Of a stretch of DNA of 64,000 nucleotides, positions 33,768 to 42,139 are shown in pieces (within the stretch, counting starts at the first letter, position 1; each line of letters starts with the position of its first letter). The position numbers were made by a program, and so were the translations under genes. This DNA is from Rhizobium sp. RU20A. GTDB lineage: Bacteria > Pseudomonadota > Alphaproteobacteria > Rhizobiales > Rhizobiaceae. The notes under the pieces are model-generated. The model was not told where the DNA came from and did not search any database. It saw only the letters and a program-made list of their open reading frames with translations. The DNA is taken from the NCBI RefSeq assembly GCF_900155885.1, contig NZ_FTMB01000005.1, positions 186,001-250,000 of the forward strand, given 5' to 3'.

Positions 33768-34544
33768 TCAGGCCGTGACGCCGGCCTTCAGCCGCTGCTT
33801 TTCGGCGGCATAGGCGCGTACCGCCTCACCGAAGGCCTTGAAGAGCGTGTCGGAGGGCGTGTCCGTGCCGACCCAGTATTCCGGATGCCACTGTACGCCG
33901 ACGGCAAAGGCCTTGGCGCCGATCACGGAGACGGCTTCCACCGTACCGTCGTCGGCAAGCGCTTCGACTGCAAGGCGCGGTGCGATGTCGGAAATCGCCT
34001 GGCGGTGCAGGGAGTTCACCTGCACCTCGCCAGCGCCGAGAACGGCGGCGAGGCAACTGCCCTCCTTGATCGAGATCGACTGGCGGATTCCGTAGGCGAC
34101 GTCCAATTCGGGCACGTCGGGCTTGCGGTGGTCCCACATGCCGGGCTTGTTCTGGATCTCGCTCTCGAGGGTCCCGCCGAGCGCCACGTTCAGTTCCTGA
34201 ATGCCGCGGCAGATGGCCAGGAGCGGAATGCCGCGTTCCAGCGCACGCCGGATCAGCGACAGGCTGGTCGCGTCGCGGCCGGGATCGAAGGGGCCGTCCT
34301 CTTCCCGCGCTTCCCGGCCATAAAGGCTCGGATGCACGTTGCTGCGGGCGCCGCTGACCAGCAGCCCTTCGACCCTGTCGAGAATGCTGTCGGGATCGTT
34401 GCCCTGTTCGAGTGCCGGGACGAGCAGTGGCATGACGCCGGCGCCATCAACGGCGGCGCGCACATACTGATGGGCAACGACATGCCAGACATTGCCGTCG
34501 AATGCGCGGAAGTCGCAGGGGATGGCAACGGCAGGGGTCATCAT
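33768..34544 (-). CDS. Class I glutamine amidotransferase-like hydrolase (gamma-glutamyl-GABA hydrolase, PuuD type)
   Basis: A 258-residue peptidase C26 protein. The nucleophile Cys is in A-I-C-R-G-I-Q-E-L-N and the His-Glu pair in V-Q-W-H-P-E-Y, all canonical. PuuD-type enzymes hydrolyse gamma-glutamyl-gamma-aminobutyrate in putrescine breakdown; related members act on other gamma-glutamyl amides. Two adjacent ATG codons (34544, 34541) are possible starts with weak ribosome-binding sites. No other puu gene is adjacent, though the speF gene is 11 kb away. Transcribed alone. Confidence 0.88.
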   Translation of the reverse strand: MMTPAVAIPCDFRAFDGNVWHVVAHQYVRAAVDGAGVMPLLVPALEQGNDPDSILDRVEGLLVSGARSNVHPSLYGREAREEDGPFDPGRDATSLSLIRRALERGIPLLAICRGIQELNVALGGTLESEIQNKPGMWDHRKPDVPELDVAYGIRQSISIKEGSCLAAVLGAGEVQVNSLHRQAISDIAPRLAVEALADDGTVEAVSVIGAKAFAVGVQWHPEYWVGTDTPSDTLFKAFGEAVRAYAAEKQRLKAGVTA

Positions 34545-35028
34545 AGGAACGGCTCCGAAGGGCTTGCCACGACAGGGCGCGGCCACTGCATGGAAGATGG
34601 GATAGGAAGGTCGCGGGCGCAATGTCAACTGGTGTTGATGTCCCCGGCGAATTTAGGCGCCAATTCTCAACCATGAGAGGTTTGATCTTCGCCAATTTCG
34701 GAAATGGGGATAAGATGAAATGATCTTTCACCGATCGAATTGCGTTCAATTCAGGGTTTGCAACCATAAATGTAAAGTAGAGGAGCTTTAACTTCGAAAC
34801 AGCGCATGTTTTCCTGACTGCAGGTTGCACGTGGTCATTTTCCACGTGCGTAATAAGTCTTTCGTTAAATTATGCGCTCCTATGAATGAGCGTCAAATTG
34901 CGGTTTTGGAACCCCGAAGAACATGACCGTAATACTCGGTATCCGTTGGCCTCGGCATTTGTGATTCACGAATTGGCGGGAAAGCGCGCGTTCCGTTCCG
35001 ACAGATCGAGGCTGGAGTTGTAGGACCA
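34545..35028. other. 484-base intergenic region with one clear hairpin
   Basis: This A+T-richer stretch separates the amidotransferase gene from the GGDEF/EAL gene and must hold both promoters. The only clear structure is GCACGTGG (34827-34834) pairing exactly with CCACGTGC (34842-34849) over a 7-base loop; no T run follows on either strand, so it is more likely an operator or part of a leader or small RNA than a terminator. I see no coding potential. Confidence 0.5.
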
Positions 35029-37335
35029 ATGATTCGTCCACGCCACAAGCCATTGCCGAAAGGCGTCTATCATTCGTTTGTCCGGTCTCTCTACGAGAAC
35101 AGGGCAACGCTTCTGATCGGCATGATCAGTCATGCGGTGACCTTCCTGCTCGTCTATACCCGGGTCAACGATCCCTTCTTCCTGATTGCCACCTTTGCCG
35201 TGATCGCCATCTTCCTGGTGCGCATGGTCGACATGCGCGGCTTCGACCGCATCGACCTCTCCGGCGCCGACGACGTGACCTTGCGGCTGTGGGAGGACCG
35301 GTATCTCCTGGGCGGGCTTTGCGTGACGATGACATGCGGGGTGGCCTGCGCCTATGCCGTCGTCGTCACCCACGACGCCTTTGCCGAACTTGCCTGCATT
35401 TCGGTGACGGTGGCGTCGATGATCTCGATCGTCGGGCGCAATTACGGCTCGTCTCGGGCCGTCGCGATCCTGACGGCAGGGGCTTGTGGCCCGATCTTCT
35501 TCGGTCTGCTCAGCCTCGGTGATTTCTATATGAGCGTGCTCGCCGCTCTGATGATCCCGCTTGTCATCACCACCTGGCAGATGGCGAAAGGCGTTCGCGA
35601 ATTCCTCTATCGCAACGTCATCGCCGCCACCGAAATCGCCACCATCGCCGACCGTTTCGATACGGCACTGAACAACATGACGCACGGGCTCTTCATGCTC
35701 GATGCGCAGGGCCGTGTGCTGGTGGCCAATCGCCGCGCGACGGACCTGCTCAACCTCGACTGGACGGCCGGGCTGAAGGATAGCCATCTGGAGGTCGTTC
35801 TCAAATACGGCATGCGTCACAGCTTTCTCGACGGCGACCAGGTCCGCCAGGTGCTTCGACAACTGGCCCCGCTGCTGGAGGGGTTGGAAACGCGAACCCT
35901 CGTGCCCTTCCCTGACGATTTCTACCTCGAATTTTCTGCCAGCCGGCGGCCCGATGGCGGTACGGTCCTGATTTTCGAGGATGTGTCCGCGCGTATCCTG
36001 GCGGAGCGCAAGATTCTCAACATGGTACGCTATGACGCGCTGACGGGCCTGCCGACCCGAGCCTATTTCAGCGAACTTGTGGAGGCCACGATTGGCCAGG
36101 GCGATCCGGACCGTCCCGTCGGCTTCCTCATCATGGACGTCGTCGACTTCAAGCATGTCAACGACATGCGCGGGCACATCGTCGGGGATCAGGTGCTGGT
36201 GGTGGTGGCCGAGCGGCTGCGGGCGCTGGCCGGGGAGGGAGCGGCCGTTGGGCGGCTGATGGGCGACGAATTCGTCGTGCTCTTTGCCGACGAGACAGAC
36301 CGGGCCGCGCTCGACGGCCGCATGCGCAGCCTGCACCAGCAGATGCGCGGAACCTATACGGTCAACGGTTTCACCTTCCTTCTCACCATGAGCGCGGGAT
36401 CGGTGATGACGGCGGCCGGGACCTTCAGCTTCGAGGATGTGCAGATCAAGGCGGACCTTGCGCTGTTTGAAAGCAAGAACCGCAATCGTGGCGGCTTCAC
36501 CGCCTTCGAAGAGACGATGGACGAGCAATATGTCGATCGCCAGAAGCTGAAAGCGGATTTCCAGCAGGCGCTGGAGGCGTCAGCGCTCGCGGTTGTCTAC
36601 CAGCCGATGATGACGCCGGACGGCTTGCGGATCGAGTGCTGCGAGGCGCTGGCACGCTGGACGCATCCCGAGCGCGGGCCCGTTGGCCCCGCCGTTTTTA
36701 TCCGCGTTGCAGAGGAGATGGGGCTCGTGGGCGACGTGACGGCTTTCGTGCTGCGCCGGGCCTGCACCGACTGCCTGGACTGGCCGGACGAGATGGCTGT
36801 GTCTGTCAACCTGTCGGTCGCGGACCTGCGCAATCCCGGCTTTGCCGCGAAGGTGGTGCAGATCCTCGAGGAGACCGGCCTGCCGGCGCGACGCCTTCAC
36901 CTTGAGGTGACGGAGGGCGGCTTTATCGAGGACCCTGTCAAGGTTGGTACCATGCTGCAGGAACTCAGAGCCCGCGGCGTTTCGATCGCCATCGACGATT
37001 TCGGCACCGGCTATTCCAGCCTCAGCTATCTCGACACGCTGCCACTTGACCTCGTCAAGGTTGATCGCTCCTTCGTGCGCAATATCCGCGAGGATGCCCG
37101 CCGCTTCAACCTGCTGCGCGGCGTCGTGCAGCTGTCCCGTGAGCTTGGTCTGCGGGTCATTGTCGAGGGTGTCGAGACGGCGGATCAGCTGGATCTTTTG
37201 CGTAGCCATCACTGCGCCGATCTCATCCAGGGCTATGTGTTTGCCCGGCCAATGCCTGCCAGCGAAGTCCTCAAGCTCGCTTTTGTGGCGGAGAGCAAGC
37301 GCGCGATCGCGGCCCGGAAAAGTGCACCGGCCTGA
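35029..37335 (+). CDS. Membrane PAS-GGDEF-EAL protein, c-di-GMP phosphodiesterase with degenerate GGDEF
   Basis: A 768-residue inner-membrane signalling protein. Residues about 25-185 hold several hydrophobic segments; a PAS-like domain follows (about 200-330), then GGDEF (about 333-495) and EAL (about 510-755). The cyclase motif reads L-M-G-D-E-F with Met411 in place of the first Gly, and no R-x-x-D inhibitory site precedes it, so cyclase activity is doubtful. The EAL side is intact: E539-A-L-A-R-W, N-L-S-V, E-V-T-E and D-D-F-G-T-G-Y-S-S, so the protein probably degrades c-di-GMP, with the GGDEF domain perhaps binding GTP as a control. The start has TAGGA ahead. Confidence 0.93.
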   Translation: MIRPRHKPLPKGVYHSFVRSLYENRATLLIGMISHAVTFLLVYTRVNDPFFLIATFAVIAIFLVRMVDMRGFDRIDLSGADDVTLRLWEDRYLLGGLCVTMTCGVACAYAVVVTHDAFAELACISVTVASMISIVGRNYGSSRAVAILTAGACGPIFFGLLSLGDFYMSVLAALMIPLVITTWQMAKGVREFLYRNVIAATEIATIADRFDTALNNMTHGLFMLDAQGRVLVANRRATDLLNLDWTAGLKDSHLEVVLKYGMRHSFLDGDQVRQVLRQLAPLLEGLETRTLVPFPDDFYLEFSASRRPDGGTVLIFEDVSARILAERKILNMVRYDALTGLPTRAYFSELVEATIGQGDPDRPVGFLIMDVVDFKHVNDMRGHIVGDQVLVVVAERLRALAGEGAAVGRLMGDEFVVLFADETDRAALDGRMRSLHQQMRGTYTVNGFTFLLTMSAGSVMTAAGTFSFEDVQIKADLALFESKNRNRGGFTAFEETMDEQYVDRQKLKADFQQALEASALAVVYQPMMTPDGLRIECCEALARWTHPERGPVGPAVFIRVAEEMGLVGDVTAFVLRRACTDCLDWPDEMAVSVNLSVADLRNPGFAAKVVQILEETGLPARRLHLEVTEGGFIEDPVKVGTMLQELRARGVSIAIDDFGTGYSSLSYLDTLPLDLVKVDRSFVRNIREDARRFNLLRGVVQLSRELGLRVIVEGVETADQLDLLRSHHCADLIQGYVFARPMPASEVLKLAFVAESKRAIAARKSAPA

Positions 37336-37450
37336 TGGCAGGCTGCGTAAGACGTCACTGACATTTTCTGTGCAAAACGCACTGCGCCGCCAAGGGAAAC
37401 GATCGTTCCCGTCGCGCACTATCAGATTTAGGCATTGCGGCACCTTAACG

Positions 37451-37487
37451 CCCCGTTAATGTTAACAAAGGGTTAATATTAACGGGG
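37451..37487 (+). promoter_or_regulatory. 16-pair hairpin/palindrome covering the ribosome-binding region of the FeeM-like gene
   Basis: CCCCGTTAAT (37451-37460) pairs exactly with ATTAACGGGG (37478-37487); inside it GTTAAC (37461-37466) pairs with GTTAAT (37472-37477) with one G-T pair, leaving a 5-base loop. The right arm ends in GGGG three bases before the ATG at 37491 and is the only ribosome-binding-like sequence there. In RNA this would hide the start; in DNA it is a 37-base operator built of GTTAA units. No T run follows, so it is not a terminator. Confidence 0.65.
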
Positions 37488-37490
37488 CTG

Positions 37491-38279
37491 ATGGGGATGG
37501 ATGCGCTGTCTGGCGTCGCATCGCAGTTTTCGGAAAGATTGCTGACACTGCTCGATCGCGTCGAATATCGACGTGTCGAAACAGGCGAGGACATGGAGGA
37601 TATCGCGCGGCTGCGCTACAGGGCCTACAAGGCTGTGGATCTCATGCCGCTCACTGGCTCGACACTTATCGATCCACTCGATTTCGACGATCATGCCTTC
37701 GTTTTCGGCATATACCTTGACGAGAGGCTGATCAGCACGGTTAGGGTGCATCACGTGACGCCGGAGCACCGGGCAAGCACGGCGGGCGTTATCTTCGGTC
37801 AAGAGATCGACAGTCTGCTCGATCGTGGCCTGACGCTGATCGATCCGGGCCGCTTTGCCGCAGATCCCGACATGGATAGCGAGGATATGGTGGCGGTGCC
37901 CTATCTGACGCTTCGCGTCGCCTGCATGGCATCGGAATATTTCGACGTCGATGGCTGCCTGACGGCCTGCCGGCCACGTCACGCCGCCTTCTATCGCCGG
38001 ACCTTCGCTGCAGAGACGCTCGTCGCCTGCCGAAAGAATCTCGGCGTCTACAATGCGGATGGCACGCTGCTGATGGCGCCGGTGCGCGAGATCAGGAGTT
38101 GGCTCTACAACCGCTATCCCGTCTTCGATTCGCGGCTCTTCGAACAGCGGCTGATGTTCGAGCCAGACGATCCGGCCACGCCGCGCCCGATCACCATCCG
38201 GCCGACGGCGCGACTGGCGCGGGGCCGGCCGACCGGGGTGATCCGGGTGGGACGAACGGGGCAAAGCGCGTTCGGCTAA
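37491..38279 (+). CDS. FeeM-like N-acyl amino acid synthase (LuxI/GNAT fold)
   Basis: A 262-residue protein of the GNAT-fold group that includes FeeM N-acyl amino acid synthases and is related to LuxI autoinducer synthases. Seen: Y-R-R-V-E-T-G-E-D-M-E-D-I-A-R-L-R-Y-R-A-Y near the N-terminus, the F-G-I-Y-L-D-E-R-L-I-S-T-V-R-V-H-H strand pair, L-I-D-P-G-R-F-A and a central V-P-Y-L-T-L-R-V-A. Such enzymes move a long acyl chain from acyl carrier protein to an amino acid. The start region is inside the hairpin at 37451-37487. It follows the GGDEF/EAL gene by 155 bases. Acyl acceptor and role in signalling or lipid making are unknown. Confidence 0.8.
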   Translation: MGMDALSGVASQFSERLLTLLDRVEYRRVETGEDMEDIARLRYRAYKAVDLMPLTGSTLIDPLDFDDHAFVFGIYLDERLISTVRVHHVTPEHRASTAGVIFGQEIDSLLDRGLTLIDPGRFAADPDMDSEDMVAVPYLTLRVACMASEYFDVDGCLTACRPRHAAFYRRTFAAETLVACRKNLGVYNADGTLLMAPVREIRSWLYNRYPVFDSRLFEQRLMFEPDDPATPRPITIRPTARLARGRPTGVIRVGRTGQSAFG

Positions 38280-38446
38280 GGCTGCCCGTTGTCCTCTGCC
38301 GCGCCGGATCCGTCGATCCGTTGCGAAGCGGCGCCGCATTGTGTATGGGCAAAGGGGAGGTCTGCTTTTCGCTGGGAGAAGTGGACAATCGTGTTCGGGC
38401 CGGGCCAGGCGGGTTTCGGTCCTCTTGCATCTTCGGGAGAGATTGA

Positions 38447-38671
38447 ATGGCGGAACATCATCACGGACCGGCCGAAACGGGCGCGGAAATGGACTATGCC
38501 GAGCACGACAAGACCTATGCGCTCTTCGTCAACGGTACCAAGTACGGCACCATTATCTGCGTAGCGCTCATCGTGGCCATGGCTGCCGGCTTCTTCACCA
38601 GCGCCGGCTTCTTCTCGGCCCTCGTTCTCTTCATCCTCCTGTCGGTCGGCGGTATCGTCCTGACGCGCTGA
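38447..38671 (+). CDS. aa3-type cytochrome c oxidase subunit IV
   Basis: A 74-residue single-helix membrane subunit of the alphaproteobacterial aa3 oxidase (COX4_pro_2 family). The N-terminus M-A-E-H-H-H-G-P and the segment M-D-Y-A-E-H-D-K-T-Y before the helix are typical. A GGGAGAG ribosome-binding site precedes the ATG. The gene is away from the main oxidase subunits, as in other rhizobia, and is followed by a strong terminator. Confidence 0.92.
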   Translation: MAEHHHGPAETGAEMDYAEHDKTYALFVNGTKYGTIICVALIVAMAAGFFTSAGFFSALVLFILLSVGGIVLTR

Positions 38672-38696
38672 TCGCTTCGACCACGGCGATTTGCAG

Positions 38697-38726
38697 CCGG
38701 CCGCTCCGCAAGGGGCGGCCGGTTTT
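38697..38726 (+). terminator. Intrinsic terminator after oxidase subunit IV
   Basis: CCGGCCGC (38697-38704) pairs with GCGGCCGG (38715-38722), followed by four T. Confidence 0.85.
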
Positions 38727-38747
38727 GCTTGTGCATCGCTGGAAATG

Positions 38748-38780
38748 CAAAACGCCGTGGCGAACATATCGTCACGGCGC
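38748..38780 (-). terminator. Terminator of the TPR gene
   Basis: Read on the minus strand, CGCCGTG (38779-38773) pairs with CACGGCG (38759-38753) and is followed by TTTTGC; it lies 30 bases after the TPR stop. Confidence 0.7.
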
Positions 38781-38809
38781 TTCTGTCGGTGAGGCAACTG
38801 GCTTGCTTA

Positions 38810-39697
38810 TCAGGCTGCCGTGCCCTTGACGCGGGCAAGACCCGCACGCGCGGGCTCGTACTTCGCGTCGAGGCGCAGCGCCTGTGAATAGGAGCGCTTG
38901 GCCTTTTCGGTTTCGCCGCGACGCTCATAGACGAGCGCCTGGTTTGCCCAGCTTTCGGCCAGCTTGCCATTCAGATTGATGGCGGTGTTGAAGTCGGCGA
39001 AAGCGTTGTCGTCGTCGTTCTGTGCGAGGTAGGAGATGCCGCGGCCGTTATAGGGCTCGGGCGAGGAGGGCGAGAGCGAAATCGCCTTCGAGAAATCCTC
39101 GATCGCCTGCGCATGCTGGTTGCGGGCCTGATAGATCAGGCCGCGATTGTGATAGGCGCGCGGGTCGGTGGTATCGAGGCTGATCGCCCTGTTGAAATCA
39201 TTGAAGGCGGCGTCGAGCTGGCCGACCTGGCGGTAGAGGTTGCCGCGGCCGATATAGGCAACGTCATAGTTCGGGTTGATTTGCAGGGCGCTATTGTAGT
39301 CGGACAGCGCTTCCTGCTGGTTTCCGAGGTTACGGTTGACCAGCGCACGGTTTGCATAGGCCTGGTAGAAGCGCGGATTGAGCTGGATCGCCTGGTTGAA
39401 ATCGGCGATGGCGCGGCGGAATTCGCCAGCGCGGCCATAGGCGGAGCCGCGCACGTTATAGCCTTCCGGGTCCTGCGGATTGGCGGCGATCACGCTCGAC
39501 AGCGAGGCGATATTTTCCTCTGAACCCTGGGCGCGATCCAGCTTGATGACGGCTTCGCTCGTGTCGGCGGTCTGGCAACCGCCAAGCGCCAGCATGGCAA
39601 CGACGCCAAGGCCGATCGCCCAAGACCGGGTGCGGGTCTTTCCAGCGGCGGGCGTGGCGGCGGCGGACCGGTCCGAAAGAAGTGCGGCAGATGTCAA
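38810..39697 (-). CDS. TPR-repeat lipoprotein
   Basis: A 295-residue protein with a lipoprotein signal (hydrophobic run ending L-A-L-G-G-C near residue 41) after a longish basic N-terminal region, followed by about six tetratricopeptide repeats of the pattern A-Y-x-N-R-G ... A-I-x-D-F-x-x-A-I-x-L-x-P. It is expected to be lipid-anchored and to serve as a scaffold in the periplasm. Translation starts at a TTG (39697) with GAGGG ahead; no ATG is available upstream in frame before the leader. Stands alone, ending at the minus-strand terminator. Confidence 0.88.
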   Translation of the reverse strand: MTSAALLSDRSAAATPAAGKTRTRSWAIGLGVVAMLALGGCQTADTSEAVIKLDRAQGSEENIASLSSVIAANPQDPEGYNVRGSAYGRAGEFRRAIADFNQAIQLNPRFYQAYANRALVNRNLGNQQEALSDYNSALQINPNYDVAYIGRGNLYRQVGQLDAAFNDFNRAISLDTTDPRAYHNRGLIYQARNQHAQAIEDFSKAISLSPSSPEPYNGRGISYLAQNDDDNAFADFNTAINLNGKLAESWANQALVYERRGETEKAKRSYSQALRLDAKYEPARAGLARVKGTAA

Positions 39698-39962
39698 CGT
39701 GTTTCCCTCAATGCGACGGTAACCAGAGCCTTGCGGCTGCTTCGGTGCCTTCCGGCAATTTGCCCGCCGGCAGCGGCGGCAGTCGGGCCGGGCCTAACGG
39801 GCATCCGGCGTGGCGGAACGCTCCGGCAGACCGGTCGTTCCATGGCGATCGTCGCGGCACACCGAAAAACAGCGGGCCAAAACGGGACGACTCACGAAAA
39901 GGGCGGCGGCGAATGACGCCCCCGCCCGGAATTGCATCTGAAAACGTCGAAAAGACGACGGA

Positions 39963-40175
39963 TCAGCGGGTCACGAGACCTTCGCGCTGGGCGCGCTTGC
40001 GCGCCAGCTTGCGGACGCGACGAACAGCCTCTGCCTTTTCGCGGGCGCGCTTCTGCGAGGGCTTCTCGTAGTAATCGCGCATCTTCATTTCACGGAAAAT
40101 GCCTTCGCGCTGCATCTTCTTCTTGAGAGCGCGGAGAGCCTGATCAACGTTATTGTCGCGGACAAGTACCTGCAC
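39963..40175 (-). CDS. rpsU: 30S ribosomal protein S21
   Basis: A 70-residue basic protein of the small ribosomal subunit. The sequence opens [15 protein letters not shown] and carries the S21 core [14 protein letters not shown] followed by the K-P-S-Q-K-R and Arg/Lys-rich tail. Translation starts at GTG 40175. S21 helps base pairing with mRNA leaders during initiation. Alphaproteobacteria often have extra copies; whether this is the only one cannot be told. Stands alone between the TPR and sox genes. Confidence 0.97.
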   Translation of the reverse strand: MQVLVRDNNVDQALRALKKKMQREGIFREMKMRDYYEKPSQKRAREKAEAVRRVRKLARKRAQREGLVTR

Positions 40176-40538
40176 GTTTAAACCCGTTCCTTCGTTCGTG
40201 TTGTCGCCTCAGCCCTATGATCGCGAGGCAATAAAATGGCGATCGCCCAAGCCGACGGCTTTACGATTGGGAGAGCGGATACCAGATCGGTGCGCCAAAG
40301 TCCAGCCGCCGCGCGGCGCTCATGACCGTTTTGTTACGCTACGTTCCCATGGACGGCAACGCTTCTCCGTCGCCGGCGGCCTGTTGATGGCGCCGACGAG
40401 GCCAATGTCGCATGGCGCACAAGTCGCGTCTATTTGCGTCGCAAAAGAGACGTTGCGTCCGCCCCAGATTTGTCATCTCTAGGCCTCATCGAGACGCTCG
40501 ACAAAGAGACACCCAAAAACGGGGAGCATGGAAGGCTG
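40176..40538. other. 363-base region between rpsU and soxB holding both promoters
   Basis: The gap contains no gene. Besides the candidate operator at 40427-40452 I see a GCCTC/GAGGC inverted pair around 40208-40231 near the rpsU side, which could form part of its promoter or leader. No tRNA-like or riboswitch-like structure was recognised. Confidence 0.4.
40427..40452. promoter_or_regulatory. Imperfect palindrome upstream of soxB, candidate operator
   Basis: A perfect core TTTGCGTCGCAAA (40433-40445) is flanked by CGTCT on the left and AGACG on the right, offset by one base. It ends 86 bases before the soxB start. It may bind the regulator of the sarcosine oxidase operon, which is not encoded in the window. 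Confidence 0.4.
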
Positions 40539-41792
40539 ATGCGCAAATATTCTGTATTCGCCGTGGCGCGTGAGGCGCTGCGCGGGCACAAGGGCTGGGA
40601 GGCCCAGTGGACCTCGCCCGAACCCCGCAAGGAATACGACGTCATCATCGTCGGCGGTGGCGGCCATGGCCTGGGCGCGGCCTATTACCTGGCCAAGGAG
40701 CACGGCATCACCAACGTCGCCGTGATCGAAAAGGGCTGGCTCGGCGGCGGCAATACCGGCCGCAACACCACCATCATCCGCTCCAACTATCTCTATGACG
40801 AGAGCATGGGGATCTACGAGCACTCCCTGAAGCTGTGGGAAAACCTCAGCCAGGAGCTCAACTACAACGTCATGTATTCGCCGCGCGGCGTGATGATGCT
40901 GTCGCACAATGTGCATGACCAGCAGGTGTTCAAGCGCCACATTCATGCCAACCGCCTGCACGGCATCGACAATGAATGGCTGACGCCCGAGCAGGCGAAG
41001 GAATTCTGCCCACCGCTCGATATTTCCGCCTCCGCCCGCTATCCGCTGAACGGTGCCGCCCTGCAGCGCCGAGGCGGCACGGCCCGCCACGATGCGGTGG
41101 CCTGGGGCTATGCCCGCGCCGCCTCCGACATGGGCGTCCACGTCATCCAGAACTGCGAAGTGACCGGCATCCGCCGTGGTCCCGACGGCCGCGTCATCGG
41201 GGTCGAGACCAGCCGCGGCTTCATCGGTGCCCGCAAGGTCGGCGTCTCCGCCTCCGGCCACAACACGCAGATCATGGAAATGGCCGACGTGCGCGTGCCG
41301 CTCACCAGCAACCCGCTGCAGGCGCTCGTCTCCGAGCCGATGAAGCCGATCTTCCCCTGCGTGGTCATGTCCAACACGGTGCATGCCTATATCTCGCAGT
41401 CGGACAAGGGCGAACTCGTCATCGGTGCCGGCACCGACCAGTTCGTCTCCTATTCCCAGACCGGCGGCCTGCAGATCATCACGCATACGCTGGATGCCAT
41501 CTGCGAGCTTTTCCCGATCTTCCGGCGCGTGAAGATGATGCGCCAGTGGGGCGGCATCACCGACAACACGCCGGACCGTTCGCCGATCCAGTCCAAGACG
41601 CCGGTTCCCGGCCTCTACGTCAATTGCGGCTGGGGCACGGGTGGCTTCAAGGCGACGCCAGGTTCGGCGCATCTCTTCGCGCATCTGATCGCCCGTGACG
41701 CACCGCACCAGCATGGTGCCGGCTTCACGCTGGACCGGTTCCGTACCGGCCGCCTGATCGACGAAGCGGCCGCCGCCGCCGTCGCGCACTGA
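40539..41792 (+). CDS. soxB: Sarcosine oxidase subunit beta
   Basis: Flavoprotein subunit of heterotetrameric sarcosine oxidase, which demethylates sarcosine to glycine with transfer of the methyl carbon to tetrahydrofolate. The 417-residue protein has the FAD motif D-V-I-I-V-G-G-G-G-H-G-L-G-A-A near residue 36, the N-terminal Y-S-V-F-A-V-A-R-E-A-L ... H-K-G-W segment typical of SoxB, and the C-terminal G-W-G-T-G-G-F-K-A-T-P-G-S-A. First gene of soxBDAG. The ATG at 40539 gives the standard length; GGAAGG lies just upstream. Confidence 0.96.
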   Translation: MRKYSVFAVAREALRGHKGWEAQWTSPEPRKEYDVIIVGGGGHGLGAAYYLAKEHGITNVAVIEKGWLGGGNTGRNTTIIRSNYLYDESMGIYEHSLKLWENLSQELNYNVMYSPRGVMMLSHNVHDQQVFKRHIHANRLHGIDNEWLTPEQAKEFCPPLDISASARYPLNGAALQRRGGTARHDAVAWGYARAASDMGVHVIQNCEVTGIRRGPDGRVIGVETSRGFIGARKVGVSASGHNTQIMEMADVRVPLTSNPLQALVSEPMKPIFPCVVMSNTVHAYISQSDKGELVIGAGTDQFVSYSQTGGLQIITHTLDAICELFPIFRRVKMMRQWGGITDNTPDRSPIQSKTPVPGLYVNCGWGTGGFKATPGSAHLFAHLIARDAPHQHGAGFTLDRFRTGRLIDEAAAAAVAH

Positions 41793-41809
41793 TTTTCGGG
41801 AGTTCGTTC

Positions 41810-42139
41810 ATGCTTCTCATCCGTTGCCCCTATTGCGAGGAAGATCGTTCCGAGCTCGAATTCCGTTCCGTCGGCGAAGCCCATATCGTCCGGCCTGACA
41901 ACATTGCCGAGATCTCCGACGAAGCCTTCGCGGAATACTTCTTCCTGCGTGACAATCCCAAGGGCCTGATCTACGAGCGCTGGCGCCATATCCACGGCTG
42001 CGGCCGCTTCTTCAATGCGGTGCGCCATACCGTCTCGGACAAGTTCGTGATGACCTACAAGGCCGGTGAGCCCAAACCGGACCTTCCGGCTGCGACCCCC
42101 GTCGCGCAGCCTCTTGCCCAGGAAGGAGCGGCGAAATGA
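41810..42139 (+). CDS. soxD: Sarcosine oxidase subunit delta
   Basis: Small zinc-binding subunit of 109 residues. The metal ligands appear in R-C-P-Y-C (residues 5-9 region) and H-I-H-G-C-G-R-F-F. It bridges the larger subunits in the known enzyme structures. The stop overlaps the soxA start by four bases (ATGA), and soxB ends 17 bases upstream, so the order soxB-soxD-soxA-soxG is one operon. Confidence 0.95.
   Translation: MLLIRCPYCEEDRSELEFRSVGEAHIVRPDNIAEISDEAFAEYFFLRDNPKGLIYERWRHIHGCGRFFNAVRHTVSDKFVMTYKAGEPKPDLPAATPVAQPLAQEGAAK

Noticed and set aside
37451-37487. The large hairpin as an intrinsic terminator of the GGDEF/EAL gene
   Set aside because: No T run follows and the downstream arm directly abuts the next start codon, so a regulatory role is more likely.
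37491-38279. Calling the FeeM-like protein a LuxI acyl-homoserine-lactone synthase
   Set aside because: No LuxR-type gene is nearby and the sequence fits the FeeM-like group better; the related fold alone does not justify the AHL call.
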